A stretch of 64,000 nucleotides of DNA from Persicobacter psychrovividus. Lineage in GTDB: Bacteria; Bacteroidota; Bacteroidia; Cytophagales; Cyclobacteriaceae. Below the pieces are notes generated by a model. That model saw only the letters and a list, made by a program, of their open reading frames with translations, was not told where the DNA came from and did no database searches. Of this stretch, positions 56,001-64,000 are shown piece by piece; within the stretch, counting starts at the first letter, position 1; the number at the start of each line of letters is the position of its first letter. The DNA lies in NCBI RefSeq assembly GCF_036492425.1, contig NZ_AP025292.1, forward strand, positions 1,860,001-1,924,000, given 5' to 3'. Both the position numbers and the translations under genes were made by a program.

Positions 56001-56114
56001 AACCCACAGCATTCACCTGCCTCTGGTTCAAGCGTCCCGCTTGGACCGAACATTGATTAATTTTTTAGTCCAAGCGAGATGCTTGAACTAAAAAATCTGC
56101 GTAATCTGTGGACG
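56001..56114. repeat. Intergenic structured element, copy B (rluA/prfC gap)
   Basis: Same layout and orientation as the element at 55035: CCCACAGC at one end and AATCTGCGTAATCTGTGGAC at the other; a hairpin GGTTCAAGCG-TCC-CGCTTGGACC (56025-56047) and a longer one, TTTTTTAGT-C-CAAGC / GCTTG-A-ACTAAAAAA (56061-56095). The stem bases of the longer hairpin differ from those of copy A on both sides in step, so pairing is kept. It sits 5 bases past the prfC stop. Confidence 0.8.
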
Positions 56115-56119
56115 ATATA

Positions 56120-57700
56120 TTAAAATTCCGAAGTAAAGTGGAAAGTGATCTTAGGGAAATTGTCCTGAACCATCTGCAACCAAGCACGCGACTCGGCCAT
56201 GAACACCAACTTACCATCTTTATCTTTGGCAATATGGCGACCTTTTGAAGCATAGAACTCATCCATAGCTTTTTCATCTTCCGAAGAAATCCAACATGCT
56301 TTGTACAAGTTCATCGGACGGAAATCACAAGAAGCGCCGTACTCATTCAACAAACGGAACTGGATTACCTCAAACTGAAGCTGACCAACAACACCTACCA
56401 CTTTACGGTTACCCATTTCAAAGGTAAATAACTGTGCCAAACCTTCTTCCATCAACTGAGAAAGTCCTTTTTCCAACTGCTTGGTTTTCATGGCATCTTT
56501 ATTCACCACCTCACGGAACATCTCTGGTGAGAAGGAAGGGATACCTTTATAGCTCCCTTTTTCTCCTTCGGTCAAAGTATCCCCGATCTTCAGGTTACCT
56601 GTATCATACAAACCGATGATATCGCCTGGCCATGCCTCATCAACGATCTCCTTGTCCTGCGCCATAAAAGCGGTAGTGTTGGAGAACTTCATCTTTTTGT
56701 CATGACGGATATGCAAGAATGGCTTCGAACGCTGGAATTGCCCCGAACACACCCGCATAAAGGCGATACGGTTACGGTGCTTAGGATCCATATTGGCGTG
56801 AATCTTAAAGATAAATCCTGAGAATTTAGGATCGTTAGGTGCAATAGATCTCAGCTCAGTCTCACGAGGGATTGGCGCTGGCGCGATGTCCACGAAACAA
56901 TCCAACAACTCCTGAACACCGAAATTATTCACTGCTGAACCGAAGAATACGGGCGCAATGTTTCCTTTCAAATATTCCTCCTTGTCGAAGTCTTCATAAA
57001 CACCATTGATCAACTCCACATCTTCGCGCAACTGGTTGGCATCATTTTCACCAACATACTGCTCCAATTCTGGGCTGTTGATGTCCTCGATCTCGATTTT
57101 CTCTGCGGAAAGCTTCTGACGGCTCGCTTCGAACAATACCAATTTCTTTTCATACAAAGAGTAAACCCCTTTGAAGTTTTTACCAATGTTGATCGGCCAA
57201 GAAAGTGGGTGAACACGAAGGTTCAACTTCTCCTCAATCTCTTCCAACAACTCAAAAGGATCACGTCCTTCACGGTCCATTTTGTTGATAAAACAAAGCA
57301 CTGGCGTCTGGCGCATACGACAAACCTCCATCAATCGCTCGGTTTGTTCCTCCACCCCTTTCACACAGTCAATCACCATGATTACAGAATCCACGGCGGT
57401 AAGCGTACGGTAAGTATCTTCGGCAAAATCCTTGTGACCTGGTGTATCCAAAAGGTTGATCCGCTTATTGCGGTAGTTAAATCCCATCACGGAAGTGGCT
57501 ACCGAAATACCACGTTGCTTCTCAATTTCCATCCAGTCAGAACGGGCATGATCCTTAATTTTATTGGACTTTACCGCCCCAGCTTTTTGGATCGCACCCC
57601 CGAAAAGCAAAAGCTTCTCGGTAAGGGTGGTCTTACCTGCATCGGGGTGAGAAATAATACCAAAGGTTCTTCTTTTTTCAATTTCCTCAACTAAACTCAT
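56120..57700 (-). CDS. prfC: Peptide chain release factor 3
   Basis: Ribosome-bound GTPase that helps release factors 1 and 2 to leave the ribosome after termination. 526 residues, normal. G1 [17 protein letters not shown]3 [17 protein letters not shown]4 [13 protein letters not shown] are present, then the C-terminal RF3 domain ([17 protein letters not shown]). Single gene, or first of a prfC-rluA-FAD unit; the structured elements lie between those genes. Confidence 0.97.
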   Translation of the reverse strand: MSLVEEIEKRRTFGIISHPDAGKTTLTEKLLLFGGAIQKAGAVKSNKIKDHARSDWMEIEKQRGISVATSVMGFNYRNKRINLLDTPGHKDFAEDTYRTLTAVDSVIMVIDCVKGVEEQTERLMEVCRMRQTPVLCFINKMDREGRDPFELLEEIEEKLNLRVHPLSWPINIGKNFKGVYSLYEKKLVLFEASRQKLSAEKIEIEDINSPELEQYVGENDANQLREDVELINGVYEDFDKEEYLKGNIAPVFFGSAVNNFGVQELLDCFVDIAPAPIPRETELRSIAPNDPKFSGFIFKIHANMDPKHRNRIAFMRVCSGQFQRSKPFLHIRHDKKMKFSNTTAFMAQDKEIVDEAWPGDIIGLYDTGNLKIGDTLTEGEKGSYKGIPSFSPEMFREVVNKDAMKTKQLEKGLSQLMEEGLAQLFTFEMGNRKVVGVVGQLQFEVIQFRLLNEYGASCDFRPMNLYKACWISSEDEKAMDEFYASKGRHIAKDKDGKLVFMAESRAWLQMVQDNFPKITFHFTSEF

Positions 57701-57920
57701 CGTGGAATCTATCTATGTTTTAATGACGCGCAAAAGGCTCAATTTTATTCAGTCTGCAAAATTAGTCATTAATCAAGAAAAACCCCTAACAAGAAGGATA
57801 TTTTACAAGTTCAGAAAGGGAATGCCGAGGAATAATTTAAATTTTTGTAGATTATATTTCCATAAACCTGTCATTTTAAATAAAATTGTCACCAAATAGG
57901 AATTTCTCAACCCTACGTAA

Positions 57921-59729
57921 TTGATTGCACCGACCCCAAATATTACACAGCCCGCGGCTGTCCTGACCAAAAGACTGCTCCTTTCCGTTGAGCACCTGAC
58001 CATTGTGTTAAATGGGCCACAGGGTCCACTGACTGTGGTCGATAACCTGTCCTTCAATTTGCATGAAGGCGAAGTGCTCGGCATTGTCGGGGAGTCGGGA
58101 TCGGGGAAGTCGGTTACCGCTACAGCCATTTTGGGATTATGGATCGGGCATGAAGTCGCGCATATAGAAGGCAACGTATGGTATTATTTGAGTAACGGCG
58201 AAAAAATCAATTTGCTGGCCATGCAGGAACGGCAATTATTGAAATACCGAGGCAAAGAAATTTCGATCGTATTTCAGGAACCCCTCACCGCACTGAACCC
58301 TTTAAAAACCTGTGGACAACAAGTTCAGGAAGCCCTGCTCAGGCACAAAAACATCAGTAAATCGACAGCTAAAACCGCGGTACTTGAACTACTGAAGAAA
58401 ATCCCTTTCAGCAGCCCTGATCGTATCTACAACGCTTATCCTCATCAGATTTCTGGAGGGCAGAAGCAACGTATTCTGGTGGCCATTGCAATGATCAACG
58501 AGCCGCGTTTATTAATTGCTGACGAGCCCACCACCGCCCTTGACACCATCATTCAGCAGAAAATCATTCAGCTGTTTCAAAAGCTGAACCACGATTTTGC
58601 AACCGCCATGCTCTTTATCTCGCATGATCTCGGGGTGGTTTCGCAACTGGCCGATCAGGTACTGGTCTTGAACCATGGCAAAGTTCAGGAACACAACCCT
58701 TCGGCCATCCTTTTTTCCGACCCGCAATCGGCATACACCAAGGGGCTTCTCGCCTGCCGCCCTCGATTAGATGTGAAATTACACCGCATGCCTACCCTGG
58801 CTGACTTTATCCCTACTGATAATCAAGCGGTACGGTATCAAAACGTGGAAGAGGCCATCGAAGATCAACGGATTTCAGCAACAGACCTTACCGACAAAAG
58901 GCGGGCATTTCATCGCCGAACGCCTATTTTGCAGGTGGAGGGGCTTTCGTATTCTTATAAAAGTGAGAAAAGATTTCCGTGGTCCAAGTCTAAAGTGTTC
59001 CCCGCCCTTCGGGAAGTTACCTTCAATATTTATGAAGGTGAAATCCTGGGTTTAGTCGGGCAATCAGGCTCAGGAAAAAGCACCCTCGCTCGGGTAATCA
59101 ACCATTTGCTTACTGGCGCTGAAGGCAAACTTTCTTTTCATGGGCAGAACATCCTTGCATTCGACAAAAAAGAGGTCAAATCCCTGCGTCAAGAAATTTC
59201 CATGATTTTTCAGGACCCTTTTCAGTCTTTGAACCCTCGACATACCATTGCACATTGCCTGACCGAACCGCTGAAAACTTTCGGCATCGGGCACTCCCAT
59301 GCCGAGCGCCTGCAGACAGCGAAGCACTGGATCACGAAAGTTGGATTGCCTGAAGATGCCCTGCACCGTTACCCTCACGCTTTCAGTGGTGGTCAACGCC
59401 AAAGAATCGCCATTGCGAGGGCGCTGATTACCCACCCGAAATTAATCATTTGTGATGAATGTGTCTCTGCGCTCGACGTTTCTGTGCAGGCTCAGATTTT
59501 AAATCTTATTCTTGATTTGCGAGATGAACTTAAAATTTCCTTCCTGTTTATTTCTCATGACCTTTCGGTGATCAAGGCCGTGGCCGACCGCGTTTGTGTG
59601 ATGAACCGCGGGGTGATCGTAGAGCAGGATTTTGTGGATACCCTGTTCGATAAACCCAAACACCAATACACACAGGCACTTTTGGAGGCTATCCCAGACA
59701 TAAAATCTGCAAAAAAGATCGACTTATAA
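57921..59729 (+). CDS. Fused two-domain peptide-type ABC transporter ATPase
   Basis: A 602-residue cytosolic protein with two complete ATPase domains of the oligopeptide/dipeptide (DppD plus DppF) class, fused as in YejF or GsiA. Walker A: GESGSGKS and GQSGSGKS; signatures SGGQKQR and SGGQRQR; Walker B LLIADEPTTALD and LIICDECVSALD (Pro changed to Cys in the usual DEPVSALD). C-terminal oligopeptide-type tail of each domain is retained. Permease and binding-protein genes are not adjacent. No ATG lies near the start; TTG at 57921, right after an in-frame stop, is the best choice, with CTG or GTG further in as alternatives. Confidence 0.92.
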   Translation: MIAPTPNITQPAAVLTKRLLLSVEHLTIVLNGPQGPLTVVDNLSFNLHEGEVLGIVGESGSGKSVTATAILGLWIGHEVAHIEGNVWYYLSNGEKINLLAMQERQLLKYRGKEISIVFQEPLTALNPLKTCGQQVQEALLRHKNISKSTAKTAVLELLKKIPFSSPDRIYNAYPHQISGGQKQRILVAIAMINEPRLLIADEPTTALDTIIQQKIIQLFQKLNHDFATAMLFISHDLGVVSQLADQVLVLNHGKVQEHNPSAILFSDPQSAYTKGLLACRPRLDVKLHRMPTLADFIPTDNQAVRYQNVEEAIEDQRISATDLTDKRRAFHRRTPILQVEGLSYSYKSEKRFPWSKSKVFPALREVTFNIYEGEILGLVGQSGSGKSTLARVINHLLTGAEGKLSFHGQNILAFDKKEVKSLRQEISMIFQDPFQSLNPRHTIAHCLTEPLKTFGIGHSHAERLQTAKHWITKVGLPEDALHRYPHAFSGGQRQRIAIARALITHPKLIICDECVSALDVSVQAQILNLILDLRDELKISFLFISHDLSVIKAVADRVCVMNRGVIVEQDFVDTLFDKPKHQYTQALLEAIPDIKSAKKIDL

Positions 59730-59933
59730 TAAACCATGCCATAATACATCGCTTTAATAGAAGAATAACCTAAGGAAATTGTATAGGCAGTGGAATAATG
59801 GTAACTTGCAGACATTAATGGATTCGAGCCCTGAAGTCCTGCTTCAAAAAAATTAATCCCAAAACCACACAGGCATTGCGCCTGCAACGCTTAAAGACCC
59901 GCTCTGGCATTCCTGCCAATCAATATACTATAT

Positions 59934-62102
59934 ATGGGAAGAAAAAATAAAAAGACGAGTTTTATCAAAAAACGAAGAACTCGCGAAAAACAAACCACAC
60001 AAAATCTACACGAAAAAATCGTTCAACTCCTGAACAATGACCCTGGCAAAGCCTGGTCCGTAAAACAACTTTGCCGTAAATTATTACTCAAAGATCGTGT
60101 CAGCAAACAAAAAGCCGCCTTATTTTTAGAGGATTTAGCCCGTGACGGCGATGTATCCATTAATGCAGAGGGGCGCTACCAATGCAAAGAAGATCCAAAC
60201 AAATTGGTCGGCATTGTGGATCATGTAAATCCACGTATGGCTTTCGTCATTATTGAGGGCCGCGAAGATGACATTAAAGTAACAGGCAACAACCTCAACT
60301 ATGCCCTTGATGGCGATAAAGTTGAAGTGAGCATCATTAATAAGCATGGCGACCGTGCCGAAGGTCGTGTAACAAAGATTGTCGAAAGAGGCAAAGACGA
60401 ATGGGTTGGGAAGATCGAAATCTTACCCCGTTTTGCTTTTGTCGTTCCTGACAATAAAAAAATATACAAAGATGTTTTTGTCCCTCTTGAGCATATTATG
60501 GATGCCAAGCACGGGCAAAAAGTGATTGTAAAAGTCCGCAAATGGGCAGATGCCGAAACCCGAAATGCGATGGGTAAGGTAACACGCGTGCTTGGAAACT
60601 CTGGGGATAATGAAGCCGAAATCCACTCGATCATGGCGGAATATGGCTTGCCTTTCGATTTCCCAAAACACGTTCTGAAAGAATCTGAAGGGATTTCTGA
60701 GGCCATTACTGAAGAGGAAATTGCCAAAAGAAGAGATTTCCGAAATATCACCACCTTTACCATTGACCCCGTTGATGCCAAAGATTTTGATGACGCCTTG
60801 TCTTTTCAGAAATTACCTAATGGCAATATTGAAATTGGCGTTCACATTGCCGATGTTTCGCACTATGTGCGACCAAACACCAAGGTAGAAGAAGAAGCCT
60901 ACCACCGCGCCACATCGGTTTATTTGGTGGACAGAACCATCCCGATGTTGCCTGAGCGCTTGTCCAACAAATTGTGTTCTTTACGCCCGAATGAAGAAAA
61001 ACTGACTTTCTCTGCCGTTTTCGAATTGAATGAAAATGCTGAAATTCAACAACAGTGGTTCGGCAGAACAGTGATTCACTCGGATCGCAGATTCACCTAT
61101 GAGGAAGCACAGGAGCGTATTGAATCGCAGGAAGGTGATTTTTCGGAAGAAATCATTGAGCTCAACCGACTCGCTAAAATCATCAAAGACCGAAGATTTA
61201 AAAGTGGCGCAATTGCTTTTGAAACCATTGAGGTGAAATTTCAGCTTGATGAGCATGGCAAACCGCTTATGGTGGTACCAAGAGAGCGAAAAGATGCCCA
61301 CAAGCTGATTGAAGAATTCATGCTTTTGGCGAATAAAAAAGTAGCTGAATTTGTTTTCAAGAAAAAAGCCAAGGGCGATGCTCACCCACCGACCTTCATT
61401 TACCGAACACATGACTACCCTAACAACGAAAAACTCGAAAGCTTTGGCAGTTTCGCCAAACGATTCGGGCATCAGTTGCGATTGGGAGAAACTGGTATTT
61501 CGCACGAAATCAATAAATTGATGGCCGAGATTCAGGGCAAGCCTGAGCAAAATGTTTTAGAGCAATTAGCCATTAGATCAATGGCCAAAGCGATATACAC
61601 CACCGATCCATTGATCCACTTTGGATTGGCATTTGAACACTACACCCATTTCACCTCGCCTATCCGTCGATACCCTGACATGATGGTGCACCGATTATTA
61701 CAGCACTACCTCGATGGGGGAAAATCTGCCGATCGTGTAGAATACGAAAAGGCCTGTGAACACAGCTCCGAACGGGAAAAGCGTGCTGCAGAAGCTGAAC
61801 GTGCCTCGATCAAATACAAGCAGGTAGAATTCATGCAAAATGCCCCAGACAAGCAATATGAAGGGGTAATTACTGGCGTTACTGAATTTGGCATTTTCGT
61901 GGAAATCACCGAAACACGATGCGAAGGCATGGTCAGGATGGTCGATATGAAAGATGACTTTTATGAGTATGATGAAAAAAATCTGCGCATGATTGGTCGC
62001 AACAACAAACGGATGTTTAGCTTGGGAGATCGTGTACAGGTGCGTGTAAAACATACTGACATAAACCGTAGAACGATAGATCTTATTTTTTCACAGGACT
62101 AA
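59934..62102 (+). CDS. rnr: Ribonuclease R
   Basis: 3'-to-5' exoribonuclease that degrades structured RNA. 722 residues: an N-terminal winged-helix/cold-shock part (GKAWSVKQLCRKLL, FVIIEGREDDIKVTGNNL), the RNB catalytic domain with the acidic cluster in TIDPVDAKDFDDALSF and FTSPIRRYPDMMVHRLLQHY, and a C-terminal S1 domain (YEGVITGVTEFGIFVEI). The lysine-rich N-terminus (NKKTSFIKKRRTREK) is typical. The next gene starts 2 bases after its stop. Confidence 0.97.
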   Translation: MGRKNKKTSFIKKRRTREKQTTQNLHEKIVQLLNNDPGKAWSVKQLCRKLLLKDRVSKQKAALFLEDLARDGDVSINAEGRYQCKEDPNKLVGIVDHVNPRMAFVIIEGREDDIKVTGNNLNYALDGDKVEVSIINKHGDRAEGRVTKIVERGKDEWVGKIEILPRFAFVVPDNKKIYKDVFVPLEHIMDAKHGQKVIVKVRKWADAETRNAMGKVTRVLGNSGDNEAEIHSIMAEYGLPFDFPKHVLKESEGISEAITEEEIAKRRDFRNITTFTIDPVDAKDFDDALSFQKLPNGNIEIGVHIADVSHYVRPNTKVEEEAYHRATSVYLVDRTIPMLPERLSNKLCSLRPNEEKLTFSAVFELNENAEIQQQWFGRTVIHSDRRFTYEEAQERIESQEGDFSEEIIELNRLAKIIKDRRFKSGAIAFETIEVKFQLDEHGKPLMVVPRERKDAHKLIEEFMLLANKKVAEFVFKKKAKGDAHPPTFIYRTHDYPNNEKLESFGSFAKRFGHQLRLGETGISHEINKLMAEIQGKPEQNVLEQLAIRSMAKAIYTTDPLIHFGLAFEHYTHFTSPIRRYPDMMVHRLLQHYLDGGKSADRVEYEKACEHSSEREKRAAEAERASIKYKQVEFMQNAPDKQYEGVITGVTEFGIFVEITETRCEGMVRMVDMKDDFYEYDEKNLRMIGRNNKRMFSLGDRVQVRVKHTDINRRTIDLIFSQD

Positions 62103-62104
62103 AA

Positions 62105-63082
62105 ATGAATAATTTTCTAAATCCCTTGATTGAGACCATCAGTCAAGCCATTAAAAAACAACAGTTTGGCCAAGAGCCTAAAGAGCTTTATGAGCCCATC
62201 AGTTATATCATGAGCCTCGGCGGAAAAAGACTCCGCCCAGTACTTACCCTGCTCGGATATCGCCTTTTTCAAGAAGACATTCGCCCAGCGATAAAGCCTG
62301 CCATGGCCGTGGAAACCTTCCACAATTTCACTTTGGTACATGACGACATCATGGACAAAGCGCCATTGCGAAGAGGTCAGGCGACGGTGCACACCAAATG
62401 GAATGACAACATTGCTATTTTGAGTGGCGATGTGATGATGATTAAAGTTTATGACTTGCTCCTGGATGTAGCCCCTGAGCTCCTCCCTTCGGTGATCCGT
62501 GCATTTAACAACAATGCCACAGAGGTTTGTGAAGGCCAACAAAAGGACATGAACTTTGAGACGCGCAATGATGTCAGCACCGATGAATACATCGACATGA
62601 TCCGACAAAAGACTGCCGTACTTTTGGGCTTGGCGCTTCAGCTTGGAGCGATGATCGCCAAAGCACCTGAAAAAACTCAGCAAGATTTGTATCAATTTGC
62701 AGTAGATTTGGGCATCGGTTTTCAGCTAAAAGACGACCTGCTCGATGTATATGGTGATCAGGCAAAATTTGGCAAACAGATTGGTGGCGACATCATTGAA
62801 AACAAGAAAACCTTCCTGCTGATTAATGCCGTGGCTTTGGCAACAGGCAGCACAAAAGCAACCTTACAACAATGGATTGAAGCAACAGATTTCGATGCCA
62901 CAGAAAAGGTACAGGCGGTAACTCAAATTTATGATCAGTTGGGCATCAAGGCACTTACAGAACAAAAGATGAATGACTATTTCGATCAGGCATTCGCTAT
63001 TCTAAAGCAGATGGACATTGGCGATCAGCAAAAAGAGTGGTTATCGGGCTTTGCCCAAATGGTGATCAACAGAGAAAAATAA
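62105..63082 (+). CDS. Polyprenyl diphosphate synthase
   Basis: A 325-residue trans-prenyltransferase that extends allylic diphosphates, for the side chain of the menaquinone that takes electrons from complex I, or for other prenyl chains. GGKRLRP, the first Asp-rich motif LVHDDIMDKAPLRRG and the second FQLKDDLLDVYGD are present. Chain length is not decided. Follows rnr with 2 bases between, so transcribed with it, and ends at a terminator. Confidence 0.95.
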   Translation: MNNFLNPLIETISQAIKKQQFGQEPKELYEPISYIMSLGGKRLRPVLTLLGYRLFQEDIRPAIKPAMAVETFHNFTLVHDDIMDKAPLRRGQATVHTKWNDNIAILSGDVMMIKVYDLLLDVAPELLPSVIRAFNNNATEVCEGQQKDMNFETRNDVSTDEYIDMIRQKTAVLLGLALQLGAMIAKAPEKTQQDLYQFAVDLGIGFQLKDDLLDVYGDQAKFGKQIGGDIIENKKTFLLINAVALATGSTKATLQQWIEATDFDATEKVQAVTQIYDQLGIKALTEQKMNDYFDQAFAILKQMDIGDQQKEWLSGFAQMVINREK

Positions 63083-63088
63083 TCTAAT

Positions 63089-63118
63089 AAAAACGCATCC
63101 TTACCGATGCGTTTTTTT
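63089..63118 (+). terminator. Terminator of the rnr-prenyl synthase unit
   Basis: AAACGCATC (63091-63099) and GATGCGTTT (63106-63114) with a T run. Confidence 0.93.
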
Positions 63119-63219
63119 CTGCCCAAAAAATAGCCGTTCCTATCCAAAAAGGCACATTTATTTACTTTTAACACTATTTTTTATAACTTACAGCTTTTCC
63201 CGACTTCAATCTTAATAAC

Positions 63220-63753
63220 ATGAAAAATATATCCACCTTGGTTGCGGCACTCCTTTGCATTTTATTTACAAATGCTGCCTACAGCCAATGTAACAACAGC
63301 TACGATGATTTTGAGGATGTTGACATCGTGCAGACGGACCAAATTTCGGTAGCCTCTATGGGAAATGTAAAACTCACCTTCGCTTCCTACGCCTACCCTA
63401 CCAAAGGAAAAGAAGTGTTCATGTATGTTTCTGTACTGAAGGAAAACATGAATGACCTGACCCTCCGACCATATCAATCGCCATTTTTCGCCATAAAAAC
63501 ACGTGCTGGAAAAATCAAAAGGTACGAATACGCGGGGCCTGTAACTGTAAACCCCTATTTGATGGCCTTCAAGATTGACAAAGAACTTGTGGACTTGTTT
63601 AAATCAAAAATGGTATTGAAGGCAAGGGTTCATTATGAAGGGAAAAATAGAGACTTTGACCTGACGGGAACACATGGCGACAAGCTCTCTTCTGGTATTT
63701 TGTGTTTCTCACAATCGACCGATGATTTAAAGCCTAAGAAAAAAATTAGATAA
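63220..63753 (+). CDS. Small secreted protein of unknown function
   Basis: A 177-residue protein with a type I signal peptide (VAALLCILFTNAAYSQ). The mature part is beta-rich (VKLTFASYAYPTKGKEVFMYVSV in pieces: VKLTFASYAY, KEVFMYVSVLK). No domain is recognised. Its own gene unit with a strong terminator. Confidence 0.7.
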   Translation: MKNISTLVAALLCILFTNAAYSQCNNSYDDFEDVDIVQTDQISVASMGNVKLTFASYAYPTKGKEVFMYVSVLKENMNDLTLRPYQSPFFAIKTRAGKIKRYEYAGPVTVNPYLMAFKIDKELVDLFKSKMVLKARVHYEGKNRDFDLTGTHGDKLSSGILCFSQSTDDLKPKKKIR

Positions 63754-63755
63754 AG

Positions 63756-63786
63756 AAAAAGCCGATCTCAGCAGATCGGCTTTTTT
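63756..63786. terminator. Bidirectional terminator at the right end
   Basis: GCCGATCT (63761-63768)-CAGC-AGATCGGC (63773-63780) with A and T runs on both sides, between convergent genes. Confidence 0.93.
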
Positions 63787-63787
63787 A

Positions 63788-64000
63788 TTATTTATTGTCC
63801 TGGTAAACTTTCACCAATTGGGCTTTGTCATAAGACTTGTCTTTTTCCAAATCTCCCGTAGGCTGAACATGTGTTACCTTTCCTTTCTTGTTTAAGAATA
63901 CTAAAACTGGAAAACCGTTCTTCTGCGGGTTGCCCCAGCTTTCGAGTAATTCAAGGTTCTTGTTCTCCTTACTGTAATTGAGGTGAACATAAACGAAATT
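63788..64000 (-). CDS. Thioredoxin-like protein, 5' part cut off
   Basis: The last 70 residues before the TAA stop at 63788. VYVHLNYSKENKN and GFPVLVFLNKKGKVTHVQPTG (in pieces) carry the cis-Pro (GFPVLVFL) that faces the active site of thioredoxin folds, with a final KVYQDNK. The CxxC region and start lie beyond 64000, so neither activity nor length can be judged. Confidence 0.75.
   Translation of the reverse strand, partial: NFVYVHLNYSKENKNLELLESWGNPQKNGFPVLVFLNKKGKVTHVQPTGDLEKDKSYDKAQLVKVYQDNK

Noticed and set aside
59821-59860. Possible tRNA T-arm (ATGGATTCGAGCCC) before rnr
   Set aside because: Resembles a T-loop, but no acceptor stem, anticodon arm or D-arm can be drawn around it.

Overview
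The window is a 64 kb piece of chromosome from a Bacteroidota bacterium, most likely an aerobic, Cytophagales-like one; the genus cannot be fixed from the sequence. Pointers are a multidomain OmpA protein built like the type IX secretion protein PorE, families typical of the phylum (DUF3078, DUF3098, DUF4465, peptide release factor 3 beside an RluA protein), TAnnTTTG-type promoter candidates and almost no Shine-Dalgarno sequences. It is gene dense and mostly housekeeping. I see no rRNA, tRNA, CRISPR array, prophage or intact insertion sequence. The two edge genes, a dipeptidyl peptidase III and a thioredoxin-like protein, are cut by the window.

Layout. 1-9.3 kb: a lipoprotein peptidase and an OmpA/TPR/beta-propeller protein, a class V aminotransferase, a secreted protein of unknown role, methionyl-tRNA synthetase and a GNAT acetyltransferase. 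9.4-15.3 kb: a partial complex I operon in the order nuoI-J-H-K-L; nuoA-G, nuoM and nuoN are absent here, and nuoI carries a roughly 400-residue Lys/Pro/Ala-rich tail made largely of seven 45-residue repeats. 15.5-27.7 kb: DUF3078, YdcF-like, GH15, PspC, DUF349, YqgE, PdxH, a glycosyltransferase, an amino acid dehydrogenase and a YheT-like hydrolase. 27.9-33.9 kb: a sigma factor with a probable anti-sigma partner, then ftsX-DUF3098-uppP-truB-ribF-M48, a run mixing envelope and housekeeping functions. 34-45.9 kb: CoA pyrophosphatase-type Nudix protein, pgi, pepT, an sdaAB-tolC-hlyD group, a class IV aminotransferase, an M1 peptidase and two very short genes. 45.9-49.3 kb: miaA, an ArsC-like protein, and a cobalamin riboswitch ahead of two paralogous DUF4465 lipoproteins. 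49.3-64 kb: a VOC protein, two tandem paralogous sensor histidine kinases, an FAD oxidoreductase, RluA, prfC, a fused peptide-type ABC ATPase, rnr, a polyprenyl synthetase and a small secreted protein.

The points most worth following up are the repeat tail on NuoI together with the rearranged, incomplete nuo operon; the B12 riboswitch-DUF4465 locus, a candidate surface cobalamin-capture system; and a pair of about 115-base intergenic elements on either side of rluA, whose hairpin stems differ by paired, compensating changes and whose end motif recurs in degraded form elsewhere in the window. Many genes end at clear hairpin-plus-T-run terminators, which helps to define transcription units and supports several very small genes.
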